Assembly (NCBI RefSeq): GCF_037890675.1
Contig: NZ_CP149574.1
Coordinates: 2,704,874-2,768,873, forward strand
From: Methylovirgula sp. 4M-Z18
Lineage (GTDB): Bacteria; Pseudomonadota; Alphaproteobacteria; Rhizobiales; Beijerinckiaceae
Length of the DNA: 64,000 nucleotides
Reading direction: 5' to 3'
The notes beneath the pieces are model-generated. The model was not told the origin of the DNA. It made no database searches and saw only the letters and a program-made list of their open reading frames with translations. How positions within the stretch are numbered: position 1 is the first letter of the stretch; every line of letters begins with the position of its first letter. The position numbers and the translations under genes are program-made. Positions 55,141-64,000 of this stretch are shown here, piece after piece.

Positions 55141-57423
55141 TCAACGGGCGGCCTGCGCCTCGGCGACCGCGATCGCTGTCATATTGACGATGCCGCGCGC
55201 CGTGACCGACGGGGTGAGCACATGCGCTGGCTTGGCGACGCCGATCAGGATCGGGCCGACCGGCAATGCGTCCGCAACCACCTTGGTGAGGTGGAACGCC
55301 GTGTTCGCGGCGTCGAGATCCGACATCACCAGGACGTTGGCTTCGCCCTTCAATGTCGAATGCGGCATGAGCTGATCGCGCAGCGCCTGCGACATGGCCG
55401 TGTCGGCCTGCATTTCGCCGTCGACCTCGAGATCCGGCGCTGCCTCGCGGATGAGCCTGAGAGCCTCGCGCATTTTCCGCGCCGAGGGTGAATCCATTTC
55501 GCCGAAATCGGAATGCGACACGAGCGCGATTTTCGGCTTCATGCCGAAACGCGCGACATGTTCGGCACAGAGCACGGTAGTCTCGGCAACTTCTTCCGCA
55601 GTCGGATTTTCGTTGATGTGGGTGTCGGTGATGAAAAACGCACCTCGGGCGGTGATCAGCAGGCTCATCGCCGAGAAATCATGCGCACCGGGCGCGACGC
55701 CGATAATGTCCTTGATATAGCGCAACCGCGAGCGGAAGCGCCCTTCGAGACCGCAGATCATCGCATCCGCATCGCCGCGGCGCACGGCAAGCGCGGCAAT
55801 CACTGTCGGATTGGTGCGCACCAGCTGGCGCGCGGCTTGCGGCGTGATGCCGGCCCGGCCGGCGGCTTCCGTATATTCCTGCACGTAATCGCGAAAGCGC
55901 GGATCGTCATCGGGATTGACGAGTTCAAAATCGCGGCCCGGCTGGATCGAAAGGCCGAAGCGTTTGATCCGCGTCTCGACCACGCTCGGGCGGCCGATGA
56001 GAATGGGCTTGGCGAGCCCCTCTTCGAGGACCACCTGGGTGGCGCGCAGCACGCGCTCTTCCTCGCCGTCCGCGTAGATGACGCGTTTGGGGTCGTCCTT
56101 GGCCGCCGCGAACAGCGGCTTCATGATGAAGCCGGAGCGGAAGACGAAGCGCGACAGCGAGTCCTCGTAAGCCCTGAAATCCTCGATCGGCTTTTTCGCG
56201 ACGCCCGAGTCCATCGCCGCTTTCGCCACGGCCGGCGCGACGCGCAGGATGAGGCGCGGATCGAATGGCGACGGGATCAGGGATTCAGGGCCGAACGTCC
56301 GTACTTCGCCGCCATAGGCCTTGGCGACGACGTCGGACGGCGTCTCATGCGACAGCTGCGCGATCGCACGCACCGCCGCATGTTTCATTTCCTCGTTGAT
56401 CGCGGTCGCATGCACGTCGAGCGCGCCGCGGAAAATATAGGGGAAGCACAGAACGTTGTTGACCTGGTTCGGATAATCGGAGCGCCCGGTGCAGATCATG
56501 GCGTCGGGCCGCACGGCCAGCGCCTCCTCCGGCATGATTTCCGGCGTTGGATTGGCGAGCGCCAGAATGAGCGGCGATTTGGCCATTGTCTTGACCATCT
56601 CGGGCTTCAGCACGCCGGCCGCCGAAAGGCCGAGGAACACGTCGGCGCCTTCGATCACTTCGGCCAAAGTGCGGGCGCTGGTCTCCTGCGCATAGATGGA
56701 CTTGTACGGGTCCATCAGCTTCTCGCGGCCCTTGTAGACGACGCCTTCGAGATCGCTCACCCACACGTTCTCGCGTTTCACGCCGAGCGAGACGAGCAGG
56801 TTCAGACAGGCGAGCGCGGCCGCCCCCGCGCCCGACGCGACGACCTTGATCTCGTCGATTTTCTTGCCGGTGAATTCGAGGCCGTTGGTGACCGCTGCGC
56901 CGACGATAATGGCGGTGCCGTGCTGATCGTCATGAAACACCGGAATCTTCATGCGCTCGCGGCAGCGCTTTTCCACCTCGAAACATTCCGGCGCCTTGAT
57001 GTCCTCGAGATTGATGCCGCCGAACGTGGGTTCGAGCGCGCAGATCACGTCAACGAGCTTGTCGACATCGTTCTGCGCGACTTCGATATCGAATACGTCG
57101 ATGCCGGCGAATTTCTTGAACAGAACCGCCTTGCCTTCCATGACCGGCTTCGAGGCGAGCGGCCCAATATTGCCTAAGCCCAGAACCGCCGTTCCATTCG
57201 AGAGCACGGCGACGAGATTTTGCCGGATGGTGAACTCGCCGGCCTGGTCGGCATCCTCCACAATGGCTTCGCAGGCGGCCGCGACGCCGGGCGAATAGGC
57301 AAGCGCCAGGTCGCGCTGGTTGCCGAGGGGTTTGGTTGCCTGGATCTCCAATTTGCCGGGCTTGGGCAGGCGATGATAAACGAGCGCGCCCTTACGTAGA
57401 TCTTCCGACATATTCGAAGCCAT
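55141..57423 (-). CDS. maeB: NADP-dependent malic enzyme with phosphotransacetylase-like C-terminal domain
   Basis: The protein has 760 residues: a malic enzyme domain (about 1-430; motif [12 protein letters not shown]) fused to a phosphate acetyl/butyryltransferase-like domain (about 430-760). MaeB oxidises malate to pyruvate and CO2, giving NADPH; the C-terminal domain lacks transferase activity in known cases and is regulatory. The start at 57423 has a GGGGAGGAA site. A role beside lipid synthesis through NADPH is possible, but the gene is not in the fab cluster. Confidence 0.95.
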   Translation of the reverse strand: MASNMSEDLRKGALVYHRLPKPGKLEIQATKPLGNQRDLALAYSPGVAAACEAIVEDADQAGEFTIRQNLVAVLSNGTAVLGLGNIGPLASKPVMEGKAVLFKKFAGIDVFDIEVAQNDVDKLVDVICALEPTFGGINLEDIKAPECFEVEKRCRERMKIPVFHDDQHGTAIIVGAAVTNGLEFTGKKIDEIKVVASGAGAAALACLNLLVSLGVKRENVWVSDLEGVVYKGREKLMDPYKSIYAQETSARTLAEVIEGADVFLGLSAAGVLKPEMVKTMAKSPLILALANPTPEIMPEEALAVRPDAMICTGRSDYPNQVNNVLCFPYIFRGALDVHATAINEEMKHAAVRAIAQLSHETPSDVVAKAYGGEVRTFGPESLIPSPFDPRLILRVAPAVAKAAMDSGVAKKPIEDFRAYEDSLSRFVFRSGFIMKPLFAAAKDDPKRVIYADGEEERVLRATQVVLEEGLAKPILIGRPSVVETRIKRFGLSIQPGRDFELVNPDDDPRFRDYVQEYTEAAGRAGITPQAARQLVRTNPTVIAALAVRRGDADAMICGLEGRFRSRLRYIKDIIGVAPGAHDFSAMSLLITARGAFFITDTHINENPTAEEVAETTVLCAEHVARFGMKPKIALVSHSDFGEMDSPSARKMREALRLIREAAPDLEVDGEMQADTAMSQALRDQLMPHSTLKGEANVLVMSDLDAANTAFHLTKVVADALPVGPILIGVAKPAHVLTPSVTARGIVNMTAIAVAEAQAAR

Positions 57424-57630
57424 TCGGTTCCTCCCCATTCGCCGGCGCCAGGTTCTTCATCTCTCACGAGCGAGCGGCCGTACGCAACAATCTCAAATAA
57501 TATTTTTCACATACTGGAAGAACGGTGCATAACCCTGCGGGGTTACAACGGTTTTTAAGAGGCGCGATTCTGCCAAAGAAACGGGGTGCTTCAGGCCTGG
57601 CGCGTAACCGGCGGCAGATGCCCCTGCGTC

Positions 57631-58440
57631 TCAATACCCCCGGTCGCCCAACCGTCCGTGGGTGAACAGCCCCTTCCCGACGCCGATCCAGAAATCCTGC
57701 CTGCGCCACCAGCCGCGGTTGAGCTCGGTCTCGATGGTCGGGTGGCCGTTGATCAGGCGGCCGCCTTGCGCCGCTTCGGCGGCGGGGATGATCGTGTTCA
57801 GGAAGAAATCCCGCCGGATCATGAAAATATTGTTTGCCCAGGGCAGGCAATGCGACGAGACTAGGAGATCGCCCTCCTGGGTGCGGCGGATATATTCGGG
57901 AAAGCGCTCGTCGGCCGCCTCGTCGAGAAAGACGTTCCAGCCGATGAGGCGCCGGGCCTTCATCGGCCGCAACAGCCGCCGCCACTGCGCCGTGCGCTGC
58001 TGCGCGGCGGACGCATCGGGCTTAGGCCAATATTTCTGCGCCCTCTCGATGTTCCAGGTCTGGCCGGGCAACCAACGGTGGCGCAGGCGCCAGACATGGG
58101 CGGTGCCCGCCTCGATATGGCGGCGCGCGACGCTCAATTGCTTCGTCACCTCTTCGCGCGGCTCGATCAGCATGTAATCGTTCTCGGCGAGCACCAGCAC
58201 GTCGGTCTCCAACGTCTGCGCCAGAGCCTTGAAGCCGCCCAGGATGCCGAGATTGTTGGGCGCGCCCGCATAATCGAGATTGAACCGGTCGGCGATGTCG
58301 ATGCCGGCCTCTTCCATCTGCGGCAGGAACAACAAAGTGCGATCGAAGAGGTCGAAGAGCTGGGCATCCCGGTAGGTCTCCAGCGCAGCATTCAGGCTCG
58401 CGTAGCCGCGCCAGGATAAGATGCCAAAACCGATACTCAC
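57631..58440 (-). CDS. glycosyltransferase-like protein, GT2 type
   Basis: The protein has 269 residues. The N-terminus GFGILSWRGYASLNAALETY resembles family 2 glycosyltransferases, and the acidic segment VLAENDYMLIE could be the nucleotide-sugar/metal site in place of a DxD. There is no membrane helix, so it is probably cytoplasmic. Its ATG overlaps the stop of the upstream glycosyltransferase gene as ATGA, implying that the two act together. The acceptor and sugar are unknown. Confidence 0.65.
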   Translation of the reverse strand: MSIGFGILSWRGYASLNAALETYRDAQLFDLFDRTLLFLPQMEEAGIDIADRFNLDYAGAPNNLGILGGFKALAQTLETDVLVLAENDYMLIEPREEVTKQLSVARRHIEAGTAHVWRLRHRWLPGQTWNIERAQKYWPKPDASAAQQRTAQWRRLLRPMKARRLIGWNVFLDEAADERFPEYIRRTQEGDLLVSSHCLPWANNIFMIRRDFFLNTIIPAAEAAQGGRLINGHPTIETELNRGWWRRQDFWIGVGKGLFTHGRLGDRGY

Positions 58441-59168
58441 ACCCAGTGATCTTTCATCCAGGTTACGGGACGCACTCTCTTATAATGCCTTTTATACCAT
58501 TTTGTAGGCCATTTGCCGTCCTGCGCCTCGTGCGGGCGGGGCGGGCCGGTGAACACGACAATACGGGCCTCCGGCGGCAGGCGCACGTCGCGGAACCAGT
58601 TGAGGGGAAAGCGCGGCAGGAGATCGTGCTTGAAGCTCTGACACCAATGCGCCGGCCAAAAGGCGATGGGCAGCCGCGATTCCTTCGTCAGATACATCTG
58701 CTCGTTGACGTAGCGAAAGGACATGCGCACGGCGTCCTTTTCGAAATCGTCGACGAGATGCGGTGCACCGCCCGCCGGATAGCGCATGACCGAGGAATTG
58801 CCCATGCCGTCATTGAGCTGGGTCCAGTTCCGGATGATGCACAATTTACCCCGCTCGTAATCGAAGAAATCGTCGAGCGGGCCGGTGACCACCACATCGA
58901 GATCGAGGAAAAGTATATCGCCTTCGACACCGATATCGCGCGACCAGAGGGCGAGCTTGCGCCAAGGGCCTTCGCGCAGGCCGGTCGCCGGCAGATCGAT
59001 CGGCGGGATTGGGAGGACCTTGATGCCGGGATCGAGGCCCGTCGCGTCATCGGTGAAACTCACGAACTCGGTGGGGCGCATCACGTGCCGCATCACGCCG
59101 CGATACAGGCGGTTCACATACTCGGCGGGGAATGCGGTGCCCCATTTGATGCAGGCGACTGTTTGCAT
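58437..59168 (-). CDS. glycosyltransferase, DxD type
   Basis: The protein has 243 residues. The segment DILFLDLDVVVTGPLDDFF at about 84-102, with DLD at 89-91, is the nucleotide-sugar and metal-binding signature of GT8-like or GT32-like enzymes. No membrane segment is seen. It is the first gene of a two-gene unit with the following GT2-like gene. It may modify a surface polysaccharide, but no polysaccharide cluster surrounds it. Confidence 0.72.
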   Translation of the reverse strand: MQTVACIKWGTAFPAEYVNRLYRGVMRHVMRPTEFVSFTDDATGLDPGIKVLPIPPIDLPATGLREGPWRKLALWSRDIGVEGDILFLDLDVVVTGPLDDFFDYERGKLCIIRNWTQLNDGMGNSSVMRYPAGGAPHLVDDFEKDAVRMSFRYVNEQMYLTKESRLPIAFWPAHWCQSFKHDLLPRFPLNWFRDVRLPPEARIVVFTGPPRPHEAQDGKWPTKWYKRHYKRVRPVTWMKDHWV

Positions 59169-59177
59169 GGAACCCTG

Positions 59178-59253
59178 GGAGCGCGGGCGTCTCGCCCTCT
59201 AAAAAACCAGACATTTTACAGGTTCAAGAATGCGGACGAGACGCCCGCGCTCC
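59178..59253. repeat. 76-bp inverted-repeat element between aspS and the glycosyltransferase pair
   Basis: Perfect 17-base arms (GGAGCGCGGGCGTCTCG, 59178-59194, and its complement at 59237-59253) flank a 42-base AT-rich centre with a run of six A. It ends 3 bases from the aspS stop. The arm shares AGCGCGGGC with the hairpin at 34633-34655. It may be a small mobile repeat that also stops aspS transcripts. Confidence 0.7.
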
Positions 59254-59256
59254 TGA

Positions 59257-61038
59257 TTACTTCTCCTGCAGGTTGAGGCGAATGTGCAATTCGCGCAACT
59301 GCTTGGGCGTCGCCGCGCTGGGGGCGCCCATCAGAATGTCCTCGGCACGCTGGTTCATGGGGAACAGCGCCACTTCGCGCAAGTTCTGCTCGCCGGCGAG
59401 CAACATGATGATGCGGTCGACACCGGCCGCCATGCCGCCGTGCGGCGGTGCGCCGTATTGGAACGCCCGGTACATCCCGCCGAAGCGCTCGACTACAGTC
59501 TCTTCGCCATAACCGGCGATTTCGAAGGCTTTGACCATCGCCTCGGGCTTATGGTTGCGGATACCGCCCGACGCGATCTCGAAACCGTTGCAGGCAATAT
59601 CGTACTGGAACGCCTTGATGGTCAGCGGATCCTGCTTCTGCAGCGCCTCGAGCCCGCCCTGCGGCATCGAGAACGGGTTGTGCGAGAAATCGACCTTCTT
59701 GTCGTCCTCGTTCCACTCGAACATCGGGAAATCGACGATCCAGGCGAACTCGAACCGGTCCTTGTCGGTGAGCTTCAATTCGTCGCCGACTTTGAGGCGC
59801 GCCATGCCGGCAAATTTCACGAACTTTTCCGGATCACCCGCGCAGAAGAAGGCCGCGTCACCGGCCTTCAGGCCCAACGCGGCGCGGATCGCCTCGGTGC
59901 GCTCCGGCCCGATATTGTTGGCGATCGGCCCCGCGCCCACGGTCGCCCCGTTTTCATCGCGCCACATGATATAGCCCAGGCCCGGTTGGCCCTCGCTCTG
60001 CGCCCAGGAATTCATACGGTCGCAGAAAGTGCGGCTGCCGCCGGTCGGTGCGGGAAGCGCCCAGATCTCGTTCTTCTCGACCTCGAGCATCCGCGCGAAG
60101 ACCTTGAAATTCGAGCCGCGGAAATGTTCCGACACGTCCTGCATGATAAGCGGGTTGCGTAGATCCGGCTTGTCGGAACCGTATTTGCGCATGGCTTCGG
60201 CATAGGGAATGCGCGGCCAGTTCTTGGTGACCGGTTTGCCCTGGGCGAATTCCTCGAACACGCCGGTGATCACCGGTTCCATTGCCGCGAACACGTCATC
60301 CTGCTCGACGAAGCTCATTTCGACATCAAGCTGGTAGAATTCGCCCGGCAAGCGGTCGGCGCGCGGATCCTCATCGCGAAAGCACGGCGCGATCTGGAAA
60401 TAGCGGTCGAAGCCGGCCATCATCAGCAATTGCTTATATTGCTGCGGCGCCTGCGGCAGGGCGTAGAACGTGCCGGGATGGATGCGCGAGGGCACCAGGA
60501 AGTCGCGCGCGCCTTCGGGCGACGATGCGGTCAGAATCGGGGTCTGGAACTCATTGAAGCCCGCCGCCATCATGCGCTGGCGCAGGGAGTTGACGACCTT
60601 GCCACGCAGCATGATGTTGTTGTGGATACGCTCGCGGCGCAGGTCGATGAAACGGTATTTGAGGCGCGTCTCTTCCGGATAATCCTGATCGCCAAAAACC
60701 GGCAGCGGCAATTCTGCCGCCGGGCCGAGCACCTCGATCTCGCGCACATAGACTTCGATCATGCCGGTCGGCATGTCCTTGTTCTCAGTCCCGGCCGGGC
60801 GGAAGCGGGCCTTGCCGTCGAATTTCACCACCCATTCGGCGCGCAGGGTCTCGGCCATCTTGAAGGCGGGCGAATCCGGATCGACCACGCATTGCGTCAT
60901 GCCGTAATGGTCGCGCAAATCGATGAACAGCACACCGCCATGGTCCCGGATACGATGGCACCAGCCGGACAGACGAACGTCCTGGCCGGCATCGGCCTCG
61001 CGCAAAGCGCCACAAGTATGCGAACGGTAACGGTGCAT
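59257..61038 (-). CDS. aspS: aspartyl-tRNA synthetase
   Basis: The protein has 593 residues of a class II synthetase of the long bacterial type: N-terminal OB-fold anticodon-binding domain, catalytic core with [19 protein letters not shown] (motif 2 region), a GAD insertion at about 290-420 and motif 3 near GVDRIIMLL. It charges tRNA-Asp. The start at 61038 ([13 protein letters not shown]) fits the family, although the ribosome binding site is weak. Confidence 0.96.
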   Translation of the reverse strand: MHRYRSHTCGALREADAGQDVRLSGWCHRIRDHGGVLFIDLRDHYGMTQCVVDPDSPAFKMAETLRAEWVVKFDGKARFRPAGTENKDMPTGMIEVYVREIEVLGPAAELPLPVFGDQDYPEETRLKYRFIDLRRERIHNNIMLRGKVVNSLRQRMMAAGFNEFQTPILTASSPEGARDFLVPSRIHPGTFYALPQAPQQYKQLLMMAGFDRYFQIAPCFRDEDPRADRLPGEFYQLDVEMSFVEQDDVFAAMEPVITGVFEEFAQGKPVTKNWPRIPYAEAMRKYGSDKPDLRNPLIMQDVSEHFRGSNFKVFARMLEVEKNEIWALPAPTGGSRTFCDRMNSWAQSEGQPGLGYIMWRDENGATVGAGPIANNIGPERTEAIRAALGLKAGDAAFFCAGDPEKFVKFAGMARLKVGDELKLTDKDRFEFAWIVDFPMFEWNEDDKKVDFSHNPFSMPQGGLEALQKQDPLTIKAFQYDIACNGFEIASGGIRNHKPEAMVKAFEIAGYGEETVVERFGGMYRAFQYGAPPHGGMAAGVDRIIMLLAGEQNLREVALFPMNQRAEDILMGAPSAATPKQLRELHIRLNLQEK

Positions 61039-61535
61039 GGATAGTCTCGACTCTTTCAAAATTTTCCTGAGTTTGGCCCCGGACAAGCGCATGGGCCCCG
61101 CGCATTGTCAAGATTTTGCACCGCCCTGCACGACGCGCGCTTTCAATTCGTTTGTATACAATTAGCAAATAAGACATAATATATTGATATATATTGCAAA
61201 ATTTCTCTGTCAGTTTGCTCCCGATTTTTAGTATTGCGGCGGACCGCTCGGCTTTGAGCTCTCGCCCGTCCCGCCCAATCCACTTCCGCGCATCACAGAT
61301 GCTCTGCCCTTTTGCCCCTACCTCCGATCGTATTGGAAATGAAAATATTTCAGCGTGTTCTTTATATGTTCCAGAGCCATTTGCTATATGGAGTCGACGA
61401 TCGGGTCAGTTTGAAATTGCATTTTACACTGGGACGATGATCGGCCTGCCGTCGTTTAGTTTGCCGTAGAAACCTTATCCTCAAAGGATGCAGCTTTTGC
61501 GAAACGACGAAGATTTATCGGGCCACCTCAGAACA
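61039..61535. other. AT-rich intergenic region before the ABC exporter
   Basis: This gap of about 500 bases has no convincing gene. Its first part (about 61140-61200) is the most AT-rich stretch of the window and contains the palindrome TTGTATACAA (61152-61161), of the kind bound by GntR-family regulators, and an ATATATTGATATATATT stretch. It probably holds promoters for aspS and the exporter and may mark the edge of an acquired segment. Confidence 0.55.
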
Positions 61536-62276
61536 ATGTCACGTGACCTTGTCCGGATAGATGGAGCGTCGAAAGCTTTCGGGCAGAAAATTGCCTTGAA
61601 AGAGATCTCCTTCACTGTTCCCGCCGGTCAAATTTGCGGATTGCTGGGTCCTAACGGCGCAGGCAAAACGACTTTGTTTCGGCTGCTGATGGGAATCCTG
61701 AAGCCCACCTCGGGCAAGATCACCATTGATGGCCTGGATTCGTTCGAAGATCGCGTCGAAGTCAAACGGCTCATCGGTTTTTTGCCCGACGAGCCGATTT
61801 TCTATTCCTATCTTTCGGGTCGGGAAACGCTTCATTTGAGCGCGGCGATGCATGGCCTGAATGTGAAAGCGGCAATGGCGCGCATCGCTCCCGACATTGC
61901 CCGACTACGCCTTGCCGATGATCTCGATAATTTCGCCGAAGACTATTCGCGTGGCATGAAGAAGAAGCTCGGCTTGCTATTGGCATTACTACACGGCCCA
62001 AAACTATTGGTCTTGGACGAGCCGACCAACGGCCTTGATGTTGAATCGACAAATCTTTTTTATGAAATCATCGATGAACAGGTGCGTGCTGGTACGACTG
62101 TGCTGTTTTCCACCCATTTGATGGATCATGTCGCACGCTTATGCTCTCACGTCGTGATTATCAATGCGGGCTCCGTTGTTGCCAGCGGGCTACTAGAGGA
62201 TTTGCAACACCGTTATCGCGGCGCGAGCCTTGAAGACGTTTTTCTCAAGCTGACGCAGCACCAGGCACGGTCATGA
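61536..62276 (+). CDS. ABC exporter ATP-binding protein
   Basis: The protein has 246 residues. Walker A GPNGAGKT is at 38-45, the signature is an unusual YSRGMKKK (137-144), Walker B is LLVLDEP (157-163) and H-loop His194. The ATPase belongs to the ABC-2 type exporter group. The start at 61536 fits the family; ATG 61488 is possible but has an ill-spaced AAAGG site. Third codon positions are clearly more AT-rich than in most of the window. The next gene overlaps as ATGA. Confidence 0.88.
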   Translation: MSRDLVRIDGASKAFGQKIALKEISFTVPAGQICGLLGPNGAGKTTLFRLLMGILKPTSGKITIDGLDSFEDRVEVKRLIGFLPDEPIFYSYLSGRETLHLSAAMHGLNVKAAMARIAPDIARLRLADDLDNFAEDYSRGMKKKLGLLLALLHGPKLLVLDEPTNGLDVESTNLFYEIIDEQVRAGTTVLFSTHLMDHVARLCSHVVIINAGSVVASGLLEDLQHRYRGASLEDVFLKLTQHQARS

Positions 62277-64000
62277 ACGACATCGTCTCCAGAAAGCCTG
62301 GCTTTTGGGCAACTCTAATCCTGCTCTTGCGTATATCTTATGTCCGATCCTTGGGCAGACGGAGCCGCCAGCAGCAGCTTTTTCGGCAGCGAACAAAGAA
62401 GCAATCCGATGATTGGTCCGGAATTCTTTATCTCGTGCCCGTGATTATCTTTGCGGGAATAAACATCAGCGCGGCATATGTTGTGTTAGGTGGCGTATCG
62501 ATCGGGCAGCGCCTTGAAGCTGAGCAAAAGGGCAAAGTTGTTGTCGAGAGCTGGTTCCTTGCCGAAGTGCGCAATGCCGAAAAGCGCACGCCAGACGCGT
62601 CCTCAAAATTGAACGATATCGATAAATCCTTGGCGCAGGATTATCGAACCGAGGCTGCCAGCCTCGCGCGGGATTTTGGCGTGAACGAAACTGTGACAGT
62701 GGCCAAACTCAGCGCCACTGTGCGCGCGCACGGCAGCGCAGACTTAATCGACGAGCGAAACGCGGCGCAAGGAATCGTGTCGCTTGGCGCATCCGGTCGA
62801 ATAGCCGCCATGCTCGGTTCGCTCGCGCTCATTTTCTGGGCAACGATGCTCGTTTTTCAAGGCGAGGGCATGGAGCTTGACACGCAGCGTCGTCGGCATC
62901 CGGCTTGGGAATGGTTGCTGAGCCACCCTGTGCCACCAGGGGCGGTTTTCTTGGCAGAGATGCTCGCCGCAATGGCGTCCAATCCTGCTTATTACAGTGC
63001 CCCGGTGGTTCCAGGAATTCTGTTTGGAATGGCCTACGGATGGTCGGTCGGAATTGCGGCAGTGCCGTTGATCGGCGTTCCTTTGACCATTGCGACGGCC
63101 TGCCTCGGCAAGGCTTTGGAAATAGCGGTCATGTTGCACTTTGCACCGCGCACGCGTGGCGGGATCATCGGCCTTATGAGCTGGTTTGGCTCTTGGGCCC
63201 TTTTAGCCTTCCCGGCGCTGAGCGCTGTGACGCACAATGCGATACCCGTGGCGCAATTCTTGTCGCCGCTTGCCACCGTTTCGTGGCCATGGCTCGGTCT
63301 TTTCCTTGGGGTCCGATCAGACGGAAGTCTGTCTTTCATTGCTGGCATCATCGCGTGTTGGATCGCGGCGATCATCACCATCGGCGCCGCGGTCGGCTTT
63401 GGCGTTTGGGGCGCGCGTAAGGGCTTGGCTGGGAATTTTGACGCCGCCGGTATTCCGTCTCGGTCAAATGCGGCCAAGTTCGCCTTTTTTGGCAAGGACC
63501 CTGCCTACAGCAAAGAGTTGATGTGGCTGATGCGCGACCGCGGCGCGATCATCCAAGCTTTTTTGATTCCCTTGAGCATGGCTGCCGTGCAGCTCTTCAA
63601 TATGCGTGGGCTCATCAGTTCTGCGGCGAATTCCTGGAACATGTTGTGCGGGGGAGCCGCTATCTTTGGCGCGTATTTTCTGATGGTTCTGGGACCGAAG
63701 TCGTTGGCTTCCGACGGTACTGCGCTCTGGGTCGCTCTCACTTGGCCACGTGGGCTCGAGAGCCTCCTGCAGGCCAAAGCGCGCCTCTGGAGCATGATTG
63801 CCTCGTGCGTTGTCCTCCCTTTCCTTTTCTATGCCGCTTGGCTCTATCCAGCCAATAGCTGGCAGGTTGGCCTAGCAGGTTTAGGATGGTTTTTCTTCGC
63901 CCGCAGCCAAGCCCAAAAAGCTGTGACGCTCGCAAAGGTGACTCCCGAATCCGGCGAGATAACCAAGACCCCGACGGGGCGCCAGATGGCGACGATGCTA
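62273..64000 (+). CDS. ABC exporter permease, 3' end cut by window edge
   Basis: Read directly: the ATG at 62273 overlaps the ATPase stop, and 576 codons stay open to the right edge. A membrane helix at about 51-72 is followed by a predicted outside loop of about 100 residues (75-170, Glu/Lys/Ala-rich), then many helices from 176 on. A charged segment with KDPAYSKELMWLMRDRG at about 408-424 lies between helix groups. It resembles large ABC-2 permeases; the substrate is unknown. GC is lower than in most of the window. Confidence 0.85.
   Translation, partial: MNDIVSRKPGFWATLILLLRISYVRSLGRRSRQQQLFRQRTKKQSDDWSGILYLVPVIIFAGINISAAYVVLGGVSIGQRLEAEQKGKVVVESWFLAEVRNAEKRTPDASSKLNDIDKSLAQDYRTEAASLARDFGVNETVTVAKLSATVRAHGSADLIDERNAAQGIVSLGASGRIAAMLGSLALIFWATMLVFQGEGMELDTQRRRHPAWEWLLSHPVPPGAVFLAEMLAAMASNPAYYSAPVVPGILFGMAYGWSVGIAAVPLIGVPLTIATACLGKALEIAVMLHFAPRTRGGIIGLMSWFGSWALLAFPALSAVTHNAIPVAQFLSPLATVSWPWLGLFLGVRSDGSLSFIAGIIACWIAAIITIGAAVGFGVWGARKGLAGNFDAAGIPSRSNAAKFAFFGKDPAYSKELMWLMRDRGAIIQAFLIPLSMAAVQLFNMRGLISSAANSWNMLCGGAAIFGAYFLMVLGPKSLASDGTALWVALTWPRGLESLLQAKARLWSMIASCVVLPFLFYAAWLYPANSWQVGLAGLGWFFFARSQAQKAVTLAKVTPESGEITKTPTGRQMATML

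Noticed and set aside
57518-57560. Plus-strand hairpin TAACCC/GGGTTA with T-run nearby
   Set aside because: The T-run is six bases away from the stem and no plus-strand gene ends here, so a terminator call is not supported.
61152-61161. TTGTATACAA as a definite GntR operator
   Set aside because: Only one 10-base palindrome is present, in very AT-rich sequence, and no regulator gene is nearby; kept only as a note.
61194-61469. A possible 91-residue protein in the AT-rich gap before the exporter
   Set aside because: No ribosome binding site, no recognisable features, and composition unlike neighbours; treated as non-coding.
1-64000. tRNA, rRNA, CRISPR arrays, integrase or transposase genes
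   Set aside because: I looked through intergenic regions and the coding content and saw none; a dedicated tRNA search would be needed to exclude a cryptic one.

Overview
This window is a gene-dense, GC-rich piece of a bacterial chromosome (GC visibly above 60 percent in most genes). It most probably comes from an alphaproteobacterium of the Hyphomicrobiales type or a close deep lineage. The reasons are gene order and gene content: lptF-lptG-lptD-rsmA; fabD/fabG/acpP/fabF-mltG-yicC-gmk; a long run dgt/argS/SPOR/nagZ/scpA/scpB/tatABC/serS/surE/pcm/nlpD/AAA ATPase/yajC/secDF/Mth938-like/phytoene-synthase-like; betaine-lipid genes btaAB; and an aspartyl-tRNA synthetase of the long bacterial type. 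I saw no rRNA, tRNA, CRISPR array, transposase or prophage. A species cannot be named from what is visible.

Layout. 1-3.8 kb: a CocE/NonD hydrolase, cut by the left edge, diverges from a Tat-exported family 5 substrate-binding protein. 3.9-7.3 kb: a tight minus-strand operon pepA, secreted unknown, holC, HSL-type esterase. 7.6-13.5 kb: the LPS export genes lptF, lptG and lptD, then rsmA, with surA and pdxA absent from their usual place between lptD and rsmA. 13.5-21.6 kb: a minus-strand cell-envelope cluster fabD, rarD, fabG, acpP, fabF, mltG, yicC, gmk, with a RarD transporter inserted inside the fatty-acid genes. 21.7-27.2 kb: accessory genes (methyltransferase, an inverted-repeat element, VOC protein, btaAB with a PHO-box-like site, a small membrane protein, a YkgJ cysteine-cluster protein, galM). 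27.2-31.4 kb: yajC-secD-secF followed by homologues of the mitochondrial complex I assembly factors NDUFAF3 and NDUFAF6. 31.5-35.3 kb: a SanA-like protein, a DUF815-type ATPase, a Tat-exported PLP enzyme and an ICMT-like methyltransferase. 35.4-48.7 kb: nlpD-like, pcm, surE, serS, tatCBA, an orphan ABC ATPase, scpB, scpA, nagZ, a SPOR protein and argS. 49-55 kb: sulfotransferase, gltX, dgt-like, erpA and a large secreted unknown. 55.1-61 kb: maeB, two glycosyltransferase-like genes and aspS. 61-64 kb: an AT-rich gap and a lower-GC ABC exporter whose permease runs off the right edge.

How it works together. Much of the window is envelope biology: LPS transport, fatty acid supply, peptidoglycan cutting and recycling (mltG, nagZ, SPOR, nlpD-like), Sec and Tat export, and betaine lipid synthesis. 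Two genes here (the substrate-binding protein and the PLP enzyme) have twin-arginine leaders and so are likely clients of the TatABC encoded at 39.9-41.3 kb. The most informative regulatory signal is an 18-bp PHO-box-like direct repeat 50 bp before btaA, which suggests membrane lipid remodelling under phosphate limitation. Several strong hairpins mark transcript ends, and one of them lies directly before the ribosome binding site of nagZ like an attenuator.
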